Shown: positions 28,301-40,300 of the stretch, piece after piece
Layout of the letters: the number at the start of each line of letters is the position of its first letter
Numbering within the stretch: position 1 is the stretch's first letter
Assembly: GCA_963669155.1 (NCBI GenBank)
Contig: OZ022576.1
Location: 14,677,482-14,741,481, forward strand
DNA from: Arbacia lixula
Taxonomy: Eukaryota > Echinodermata > Echinoidea > Arbacioida > Arbaciidae
Direction of reading: 5' to 3'
DNA length: 64,000 nucleotides
Translations under genes and position numbers: made by a program
The notes under the pieces: generated by a model
The model's database searches: none
What the model was told of the DNA's origin: nothing
What the model saw: the letters and a program-made list of their open reading frames with translations, nothing else

Positions 28301-31300
28301 CAACATAACTTTTGATATAAAATCCAACCCTTTCTCTTCTTTTGGATACATGTACATGTATGCCCTGACTAATAAGACCACACTTGTCTATGGAGTAGAT
28401 TGCACAAATGTTTCATTAAGTCCTATAATTTGACATTTTTTGACACATTTCTAAATGGTCAAGTAACAAGGCAAGCTTATTTAAGTGTTTACTTAAACTG
28501 GGAGTATTTACATGCAAACCGGACAAGGTACATTGTGTACTACAATTACTTTTGCACAAAGAGGTTGTTAACTCAAAAGGAGTATGAACTGGTTGATCTT
28601 GCCCAAACTCATATAATCATTATTAGTAGATAGATTTCCAGATAAATGTGCTTCTTTAATTCAACACAGCAATGACACTAAATACAAAAATACATAAATG
28701 GTCAGGTTTAAATCTTAAGTGCAAGAAGTTATGTTTACTACGTCTGATTCAGACGTGCTCAGGTGCTAGGTCAGACTCCCAATGAGTTCCTGATGCCTGC
28801 AATGATTCCTCCATCCAGTGTCCATGCATGCACAATTTTTGCATGCTGTTGGATGATGAAGAAGATCTTTTCATTTGCCTTAGTCGAGTCTTCATTGATA
28901 AAGATGCCGGTATCTTTCAATATTTTTCTTGCTGTGATGAGCTTTTCTTTTCTTCTGTAGGAAGGCAGTTTCCCAATGATCAGTCTCAGCGTGTTCTTGC
29001 CTTGCTTTGCAGCTGCTGTTACTCTATGTAAGCGGTCGACATCACTCACAGTCAGCTCGACTCTTTATTTGTCACATGCTAATTTGTGTTTGATGTCATC
29101 GGTATCTTTGTTGCATGCCTCTTGGATACCATGTAAATGAATGTTGTGTCTGTGTGAATATTGTTCCAGGAGATCAAGGTTCTGTTCCAAGCATGACTGA
29201 TTGTCACATGCTGATGTGTCTTTTTCATGTGCACTTTCTCCTCTGCCTGGTCTGTAGTCTTTGTTTCCAGCTGTAGGGTTTTTCCCTCCAGTTCTTTCAT
29301 TTGAGACATGATATTTTGGTTCATTCATGGCATCCTCCACAGCCTTTTTCACAAGGTTTTCTATTTCCTCACTGTTTTGCAAATCATGTATCACATTGCT
29401 AGCAATTTCGGCAGATGAAGCTTTTAGCAGCATTTCAAATAATGAGGCATAGCAATTTGCATGGATTAAAACAATCAAATGTAAGATGCTAATAGTCAAA
29501 ACGAATGACTTGTCTTTGATGGTAGTGCCGATGCAAAGAAGCTGAATACCTTGTGTGTAAAACGACGAAACAATAGCAGCAATGAAGAAACATGAGAATT
29601 GACATGGTACTATCAAATCACCATTTTGGCTTGCTGAGAGGATTGAATTTGAAGTTGAACAGAATGAAAGGAAGTTACTCAAAAATGCTTTGGTCAGACT
29701 GAAGTTAGTCTGGCTGACCATAGGATGTTTCACATAATCCATTTCAATGATAGATTCAATAAACTTGTCAGAAGTAATGATAGTAGTTCACTTAGTTCAT
29801 TCTACAGACTTTCACACATCTAACAGAGCCGCCAAGTCTCCCTGATTTTGCAGGAGTCTCCCTGAAAGTAGACAAATATTACTGCATTGGATTCCATCAC
29901 ATCACCCAATATCCCTGATTTTTGATAGGTTATTGTCATTAGGTTGTATGCATTTGATAGACATCTCCCTGATTTCCAAATCTTCCGGATTGTTAAATTT
30001 CAATGTTTGTAGCTCTGATCTAATCACAGGCGTAATATGTTAAATGACCACAAACATCCAATGAAATTGTATATTTGCTTGGAATACAGTATCTTCTCAT
30101 TCAAGCAGTGTAAGGACATAAGATGTACAGTGCAGATTGTGTAGATTGCAGGACAATTGGTTAATCAGATTTCGGGTCAGGTTAGCAAAGGTCAAAGGAC
30201 AATATAACATCCCAAACATTCCCAGATGTTCACCCTTCCTTAAATTTGACAAGATAACTCAAGAATTATTTCTTCGATAGTAAGAAAACATATGATAGAA
30301 AATGTCATTCATTCAGATTTGGGTCAGATAATTCAAAGGACAAATCTCAAAGTCAAAACTTGAAATTGCAGGTGTTATGGCCTATTTCATAACAATTATG
30401 GATATTATTTGATTTTTTTCATGCAAAACAGCCCTGCCACCCTGCCACCATTTTTTATGTATTACCTATACTTCAATTCAATATTTATTCAATGAAATGT
30501 CAGGTAAAACAATGTGTACAAAGAAAAAGTCACAGAATATTTTTTAAAAGTCAAATGATTGAGTAAACTAAAAGATACCCTTCTGTAACAAAGTTTTAAA
30601 TAACATCCACCTATAGATTAGAAATACAAAGCATAGTTAGTAATACACATACACATCATTGCTAAACAAAGCCAAAGGCAATAGACAAGATAATGCAACA
30701 TAAATACATGGTTCATTGCTCTAAATATATATATAATTTATGACCAAGGGATTAATAATGAAATGAGTTCAAATGACAAAGATTGGCAATTACTTGAGTA
30801 TTTTAGGTGTCCAGCTGTTCACTTTAAGGGAGTGCTCTGGCCCAGGATGAAAACGTCACTAGAATCCCTGTTTTTCCTTTTCCTTTCCTCGTTTGTTGTA
30901 TCAAGATAAGGTCAGACAGTCATCCTCAATTCTCTCAACTAAAAGCATCCGTAGATGAATTGTGGTTTACATTATTCGGGATATCAATATTGCTTAAAAT
31001 CTCGAGCTCTGAGTGTAAGTGGTAGATATTCACAAAGCTTCTTGTGTTTTCTTGTACGTGTAGCATCAACAGCTGTTGCTTGCTCCCCCATTGTTCGCTG
31101 CTTTAGACATCAAATTTATCAAGTGTTTTAAGTAAAATTGCTGGATCACATTTTAAGAATAACATATCGTTTCCATTGTCTGTGCGGCTGGAAAGATAGG
31201 GGCCTAATCCCCATCTCTGAATTAGCCAAATCAACAGAATTAGGAGGGAGGGTAAAAGGACATTGCTGATGCATGTTCCTGACACATATCACTTTGCATT

Positions 31301-34300
31301 TAATACTCGACACATGAACTGTTCCTAATATAGAGTGAGCACCTCTAGAACTAAAAGGAATACAAATTCAATTTATACAATCAGCATATCCTGTGCGTGA
31401 GCTGAAAAAGCAAGGACATTGCAGAGTAAATTGTCAATTTAAATCTGTTCCAACTATTAAAACTAAATGGGTGCTACAGTGAGTCATTGATCCCAAAATG
31501 ACCAACTGTTGGGGGTGTATGAATCACAATATGTTTGGGTGTCAGGGTGGAGTTAGATAATTTGTTGATATTAAAAATTCATTGTGTTGTATAAATGAAT
31601 GTTTGGGCGTACACCAGCTTAAATATTGTATAAGAGGATGTGCATGCATCTATTAAAGTTTGAGTTATCCTTTTGAAAGTTACATCTGAAGGAACATGTT
31701 AATTGCAATTGCAACCAAACGTTGGTCATAGCTTCATGGAGGGATCATACATACATGTACATCTTATGCTATTGTTCCTCTTCAAAGTTAATTTAAAGGT
31801 CGTGGTGTCACAAAAATATGGTCCAAGGTTTTGACAGTTTTTAGGTCTGATTAGCCATCACAAGTTAGGTTTAACCAGGTCTCAATTTTCTTTTATGGGA
31901 GTGGTGAAACTACTAATTACAGATTCACTGACTAAACCTTCATGATTTGGTACAGTTGAAGGTCAAGTGCCAAGATCAAAGGTCAACTATAGTTACTACT
32001 CATATTGATTTCTCGTAAGTGGTGTGTGAACTGCCTTGTTCATTATTAGACTCTTTCTAGTGGTGGCATGCTGCATCACTCCATCATGCACTTTGTAGAT
32101 CGAGTTTAAAGGAAACGGATGAGAGGCATTCCATATTTGCATTGTCTGGTTCTTGTGCTGTTCTGGATTGACACGCTGCCAAACAAAATAAAAGGTTGAA
32201 GGTACTGTTACGTCATCAGTCATGAATAATACAAATTCAATGCTTTGAGGTGCAAGCTTTGAGGGAGCGTGGCCAACCAGATATAGACCTGCCAACCCTC
32301 ATGTATTTGATGAGAGAATACTAATTTTGGTTCTAATTGAAAAGTGCATTTGTCTTTTATGACTTTCAAGATATCTGATTTTCTGATGGGTCATGTAATC
32401 CCACATGATCTCATGAAATCTTCCAGTTGGAAATATATTTATGCCTCCGCCGTCCGTCACAAATCCGTTTAGGCAATATCTAAAGAACCTTTAACCAGAT
32501 TTGCTTTGATTTTGGCACATGTGTGTATTGCATGTAATTTAATGAAGTGTGTAAAATTGGGGTGAAATGTGATTGAGGTCACAGGTCAATGAACTGTGAA
32601 AAAATTGCTCAATATTGACCTTTTTCACATCAAATTCAATGATGCAATTGTCATTAAACATGGTGAAAAGATAGATCACTACTTGAGGTTAGACTGGTGA
32701 CATTTTGGGTAAAATTCCAGAAAGATCAGAGGTCAAAGGTCAAGGAACTTTGTGAAAAATTGTAAAAAATTGACCTTTTTCACAATAAATCTAAATCCAA
32801 GGATGAAATTCTCATTAAATGTGGTACGCAAATGGAACATTACTTGTGGATACACCTGTGACATTTTTGGCAAAATTCCTGAAAGGTCAGAGGTCAAAGG
32901 TCTATGAACTTTGCCAAAATTGGCTAAAAACTGCCCCAAACTATATATTTTTCATAATAAATCCAAATCCAATGGCGCAATTCCAACCAAACATAGTGAA
33001 AAGATAGATCACTACTGGGGGTGGACTAGTGACATTTTTGGTGAAATTGCTGGAAGGTCAGAGGTCAAAGATCAGCAAACTTTGCAAAAATGTATATTTT
33101 TCAACAAAAACCCAAATCCAAATCCAATGGTGCAATTCTAACCAAACATGGTACAGAGATGTATAACTTCGTAGAGGTACACTGGTGAAAGTTTGGGTAA
33201 AATTCCTGGAAGTTCAAAGGTCAATGAACTTTGCTAAAAAAAAAATAGTTAAAATTGCCCCCAATGTGATTTTTTCCAAGTTAAACCAAATCCAATACCA
33301 ACCAAACATGGTGCAAAGATGGATCACTAGTTGGTGGTAGACTGATGACATTTTTGGTTTAATTTCTCACAGGTCAAAGGTCGATGAACTTTGCCAAAAT
33401 TGGCTATTTTTCACATTGAATCCAGATCTAATCATGCAATTCAAACTAAACATGGTACAGAGATGTATCACTTCATGGAGGGAAACTGTTGAAAGTTTGG
33501 GTAAAATTCCTGAAAGGTCAGAGGTAAAAAGTTTATGAACTTTGCCAAAATTGGCTAAAAATTGCCCCCCAAATTGAGATTTTGCTCAATAAATCTAAAT
33601 CCAATTATGCTATTTTAACCAAACATGGTACATAGGTGAATCACTATATGGAGATAGACTGATGACATATTTAATAAAATCCCTGCATGTTCAGAGCTAA
33701 AATGTCAATGAACTTTGCCAAAATTTGCTAATTTTAATCAAACTTGATACAAGGATGGATTTAGACACACTAGCTAGATTGGAAGTCAAAGAAGTAAGAG
33801 GTCAGAGGTTAATGAACATTGCCAAACTTGGCTAAACATGGAAAAACAGAATATGATATTTTCATTTCACATAGGAATTCAATGGTTCATTGCCCACCAA
33901 ACATACACATTTTCTGAGAATAAATCTGTATAGGGCTGGCAAAGAGGCGGAGGCATATTTATTGACTGGCGGCAGTCGAATTGCTCTGGCTTGCAACTGC
34001 TTCTCGTACAGACAGTTTTGTAATATTTTTGAAAGTTCTTACTATTCCAAAAGATGTAGGGCTGCAATTCCTAATGGCTCAATAAGTTGGGTTGGGTTGG
34101 GCAAATATCTTAGATTAAAGTTTCCATTATATCCCAAAACAGGGCTAGCTTGTACATTTGTAAAAACAAAAATTTTATATTTATTTTATTAGTTTCTATG
34201 TATTATGTATTATTAAAAATTGATAACCCCTGAAATATTATGTTTTTACAGTATAATGTAGCTTTTCCTATGTTAATCAAATGTAAAAGAAAAAGGCTAA

Positions 34301-37300
34301 TGCAGACATTTCCTGAAAATATACATGTAGATATTTGATATAATATTCCACATACTAAGAATGTTGCTATATGATTGGTTAAGAGTTGATCATGTGATGA
34401 AGTGTATTTTTTTCTCATCTGATCACCTGAGAAGAAAAGTGCGTTACACTCTAGATGATAGTACTTTTGGTTTCGCTGATCTCTTCACTCCTCACAGTCC
34501 TAAAGCATGATCAATATTTTGAGTACGCGCGAAATAAAAGTGTGTTACACTCGGACTATTAATTGTAGCTCGATGCAGACGCTGTCGCGGTGCGCGGTAA
34601 TTACATATTTGTGGTTATAGCGCGCTGCGCCGGGTGTGGGTACATATGTACACGTATGTACACGTACGTACATGTACACTTAGCCTATAAACAGTTCGTG
34701 TTTACAATAGTCGCGTTTCAATCAAAAGGGCCCATTAATCAGTACAACAGCAACATGATTCAGGTAAGTGAACTTATCCTGTACTATACCGATAACCAAA
34801 ACATGGGCTAACATTAGATTTGGGTTAGATTCTCGGTAGCCGCACCGACCAGAACGTTTAATTTCCTGCGGCTTAGGCAAATCAACGGAAATTCCCGTAA
34901 GGTGCTCAATGATTTTCTGTTCAAACGAAAAAACACAGCTGGAAAGAAATGTATCGCGTACTGCAACAAATTTTGTCACCAGGTAGAGAGCATGCGCAGT
35001 AGTGCAAAGGAAGAAACCAAAAAGTAAGATCAGGTAGCCGCACCGAACCGATACGCTTTTGTCATTTTTATGCCTCCGCCACGAAGTGGCCGGAGGCATT
35101 ATGTTTTCGGGTTGTCCGTCCGTCCGTCCGTCCGTCCGTCCGTACGTACGTACGTACGTCCATCCGTCTGTACGTACGTCCATCCGTCTGTACGTCCGTC
35201 CGTCCGTCCGTCCGTCCCGAATCCGTTTCGGCAATATCTTGAGAACCGTGAACCAGATTTGCTTCAAACTTGGTACATGTGTGTATTGCATAAAACCAAT
35301 GAAGTGTGTAAAATTGGGGTCAAATCTGATTGAGGTCAAAGGTCAAAGGTCATTAAACGTGAAAAATTGCCTAAAATTGACATTTTTCACATTAAATCCA
35401 AATCCAAGGATACAATTCTCATCAAACATGGTACAAAGATGGATCACTACTTGGAGGTAGACTGGTAACATTTTGGGTAAAATACCTGAAAGGTTAGGGG
35501 TCAAAGGTCAATGAACTTTTTGAAAAATTTGCAAAAATTTGACCTTTTTCACAATAAATCCAAGTCCAAGGATGTAGTTCTCATTAAATATGGTACACGG
35601 ATGGATCACTACTTGGGAATAGACTGATGAAATTTTTGGTAAAATTCCTGAAAGGTCCGAGGTCAAAGGTCAATGAACTTTGCCAAAATTGGCTAAAAAC
35701 TGCCCCAAACTTTATATTTTTCACAATAAATCCAAATCCAATGGTACATTACCAACTAAACATGGTGCAAAGATGGATCACTTCTTGGGGTTAGACTGGT
35801 GACAGTTTTGGTGAAATTTCTCAAAGGTCAGAGGTCAAAGGTCAATGAACTTTGCCAAAAATTACCTAATAATTGCCCCTAAAGTGATATTTTTCAAAGT
35901 AAATCCAAATCCAATGGTACATTACCAACTAAACATGGTGCAAAGATGGATCACTACTTGGGGGTAGACTGATAACATTTTTGGTGAAATTTCTCAAAGG
36001 TCACAGGTGAAAGGTCAATGCACTTTGCCAAAATTGGCTATTTTTCGCATTAAATCCAAATCTAATGATTCAATTCAAACAAACATGGTACAGAGATGTG
36101 TTACTTCATGAAGGTAGACTGGTGAAAGTTTGGTTAAAATTCCTGAAAGGTCAGGGGTCAAAGGTTTATGAATTACCCCCAAATTAATACTTCTCACAAT
36201 AAATCCCAATCCAATTATGCATTTCAAGAAAACATGGTACAAGAATCACAAGGATACAAGGATGGATTTAGACAGACTGGTTAGATTGGAAGTCTAAGAA
36301 GTAAGAGATCAAAGGTCAAATGAACATTGCCAAACTTCACTAAACATGGAAAACAGAATAAATAGGAATTCACTGGAACATTCCCAACCAAACAAACAGA
36401 TTTTCTGAAAATAATCTATTTAAAGAGCTAGCAAAGAGGCGGAGGCATATTTATCGACTGCGTGGCAGTCGAATTGCTCTAGTTTGTATAGATAGTTGGT
36501 TTCCAATGTGGAATATAAAGCAAATAATCAACTTTTTATTTCAGGCAATGAGACGAACTATCACTTCCTCGGCGATCTGAATGTATATGATTCGGAAAGA
36601 TAGCTACATTCAGATCGCTTCGGAAGTGATAGTTCGTCCCATCACCTTCACCAACATTGATTATTTGCTTAATACCCTGACTAGTACTCGTGGCTAAATC
36701 AATGACAGCACAGTAGATTCAAAATCAAGAATATTTTAGAAGTACTGGTACACAAATTTTATTCACTCTTTATGTTGTCCATTTTTTTCACAAGTAAAAT
36801 GCACACAAAGCCTATACAGTATCATTTTATCTGGCACAGGAAGGGGTTATGATCATGGAACAGTTTTATGAGGCCTCCCTGCATACTATTACACAGTATG
36901 TGCCATATGTCGCACAAGGGATTTCTTTCCTGGTTATGATTAAGTGAGGAATTACACATGGTCCTTTTCATGTAAGAAGATATATCTTAAAAATGGTTTT
37001 CATGTTTTTGTATTGTATAGGTCTGAAATTGTTTGATTTTGTTCTGTTGCAAGTATTGAATTTTTGTAAGCAAGGTCTTTTATGCGCAAAATTTCTACAT
37101 GTAGAGTTAGCCCTGACAGTATCAATTTCTAGCTCTATTTAAAACTCTGTGTGTGCAAGTAGTACACTTCAACTCAGCTGTTGGTCTGCTGTACATCCAG
37201 GGTTTAATGAGCTGAGGTGTTGATCTGCGAGAGATGGAATCCAGACAATGATCTCATAAAGAATGAAACAGAAATACATTATATTATAATCATAAAGGAC

Positions 37301-40300
37301 TCATGTGAGCTTAACTCTTCTATTTTCTTGAGTAAAATACAAACAGAGATAAAAGAATGCATTTGCACCACCATTGATATGATGGTGAGGAAGCATATAT
37401 TTGCTAGATTTCATTGTAAGGTTTATTGTGTCAAAATCCGATGCTGGGGATGTTGTCTGTGTGCAATATAATGGGATGCAGTGTGAGCTGTCAGTAAGTG
37501 GATTCAGAGTGACATATTTGTGTCATTACTGAAGGCTTGCGCTGGAAATCCCTTAGACTGTGAGCCCCATAAACGTATATGCACAATGTGACTTCAACAT
37601 TGTCCAAAGTTCCATACTGCCAACTGAGATTCACATACCTCGCCTGTATTGTGCAATTAGCTCAGCGCACGGCACAGCTCCTAGATACAATATATTTGAC
37701 ATAAGTGATGGGCAAATAAAAGTAAATATTGATATGGGTCGTGTTTACTCAAGTAATACACTTGTCAGACCAATACGGAAGCATATGAAGAATTACTGCA
37801 GGGTGTTGTGTGAAGCGCAAGTTATTATAGCACCTGTAAATTATTAGTTGGCTGCTCAGATGTGTCAAATCAATGCGATGAGTCATTTGTAGTCTAAATG
37901 CATGGGGGCAGTTGAGTGTACTAAATATACATACTTTGGTACTTTTGTGAGCTGAAAAGTCATCTGTTTACAAAATTATTTTTGAGGCTAAAGTGCATTT
38001 TTTCCCCCAATGATATGGGGGGGGGGGGGGGGGAGGTGAAACATTAATCATCAGAATTATTGGGTTCTCCTTTTAGTTGTCTTCTGCTCCATTTTTTACT
38101 GTATATTCTTCCTCTTCGTCTCCCTCTTCTTCTTTGTCCTTTTTTCCTTGCTCTTATTCTTCCCTGTCTTCCTTTTCTTCTTTCTCTTCTTGCTTCATCG
38201 TTATCTTCTTTTTCTTGTTCTGCTTGCTGTCTCTTATCATTCTTCTTCAACTCTAAAAGGTGAGTGTTCTGTTAATGGCAGAAAATATCCAGTACAGTCA
38301 CAGCCAAAGTTATTTTGTTTGTGTCTAACAGTGTTTTGACTTGCTAACATTTGTCATTGATACTATCCATTATATTTACAGAGCACACATGTATTATTTT
38401 TCCCCTGCCTGAATTATGACATATTTGTAAATCATGCTTTGAACTGTAGTAGAATTCTGTCAGTTAATTTTGTTACTAGAATCATGTTATTTTTGTATTA
38501 TGTAAGGTTGCAGCAATTAAGCCCCCAATATGGCCTACGTGTACTGTAGGTGGGGGTGATTAAATTAAGATACCTTTTGCTGCAGAACAGCAACATTTTT
38601 TTTTATCACATTTCTGTATATTACATGTATTTAATAACCAAGTTCCAGTGTGAAAGGTCATGTCTGAAAACAAAGTGATAACCCTCAAATCGTAACAATA
38701 GCCTCCCCTTGTTTTAAGGACAGATAGTCAGAAAGAAGCCCTAGCATCACTGAATAATAAACTTGAAGGCTGTGAAAATACATTTTTGATGATGTCATTG
38801 AATGGAATGTCATTAATTGCTCTCTCTGTATGATATGGACATTGTGAGATTTCATTGACAGTATAGGTGAATACAAAATGTATTTTCTTTTTGATTCTGA
38901 GAACTAATGAATCAGTGAAAAAATTAAATTTTTAATTTCGGGGGCTCCATTTTCATTTTTTGGGAAATTTTCGGGGGCTACTTTTTCAACTTTCGGGGGC
39001 TACTTTTTCCATTTCGGGGGCTACTCTTTTGGGGGGCTACTTTTTCATTAATTCACAAAAGGATATTATTTGTTCAGTTTATTTAGTAGGCTTACTGGCT
39101 AATATATCTTTGTTTGAGGTTTGGGGCTTCCTGCTTCATATGTATCCATTAACTTATTAAAAAGTAGTCATTTATTTTGTTATTTATAAAGACGTTGAAA
39201 ACTTTCGATGCATTGAATTGATGCAAGGACCGTTTTTGAAAACGCACTTCACCATTGACTCAGTCAGTTTGACAATGTACATGTGAGTGAACACATGTCA
39301 GTATTACATCAAATTCAAAATGAAATGACACAACAGCAACATACTCAGTCAGTCCAGGCGAGAGTCACAGGTCACACCATCACATGCTCATAATCATAGG
39401 TTCATAGTACAATTCACATCAGATCTACATGTACTAATGACACAGACACTCAGGCCGTCAGGCGTTAGGCCATGTAAAATTGATTCCATGTTGATCATCC
39501 CCGCCCGCTTCCTTCTTTCCGCCCGCCTCCTTTTTTTTTTGATATTTGATATATTTTCTTTTTATTCAGAAAACAACACAAAGTTCTAAAATATGCATCT
39601 TTTCCACCGTTTCTTCAAGTGCGCTGTTCAAATATTATTGAACAAACAATCTAAGACTCTAGATAAAATTGTAGGGACAGTGATTTTCCGCGTCAAAAAT
39701 ATGGTCTTTTCCTGTTTCAGCAGGTGAAAATGGACATTCCGTTTCCCCATAGACTTTGTGTAGCGGTACATGAAAAAGTGACAATTCTTTTTACACAGAA
39801 AGTCAATACGAATTGAGTAGCGATGTCAAAATTTGTATCAGCCACTGTACCAACAACTCATTAGAATCCATCCTAATCGGATCAATCGGCGCACAAAAAA
39901 GATTTTGACAAACATATTTAACATAAATACATCCTCACCTTTCATATTAATAGCATTTTGTCGCGATTAAGAAAAATGTTATCGGTAATTTAGGGGGTCT
40001 TTTGACATCGTTTTGATCAGTCAACGATTGTTGCCTATCCGCCATTTTGGATATCACGATATCTTTGAACGTAGAGGGCAGCAACACAAGTCCGTGTTCA
40101 GAGCCGGAATACATACGTTGTGTGCATGTTTTCCATGCGGCCGACCACGGCCAGGGTGAGGGTGAGGATGAGGGGTACAATCATAGAGTTCAATACGTAC
40201 GCCGAGAATTGCCAGTTTTTTCTCCGGGCTGGCAATTCTCTACGATCACTCGATATCGTTGCGCTGGGTTTCATCGCGCGCTGTGTACGAATGCGGGCTG

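Noticed and set aside
31996..32295. 99-codon minus-strand frame
   Set aside because: No family resemblance; an open frame of this length is expected by chance in 64 kb.
37560..37847. 95-codon frame in ATXN7 intron 2
   Set aside because: No recognisable family and no support beyond length.
38044..38263. Arg/Lys-rich minus-strand and Leu/Phe-rich plus-strand frames
   Set aside because: They come from a pyrimidine-rich tract without other coding signs.
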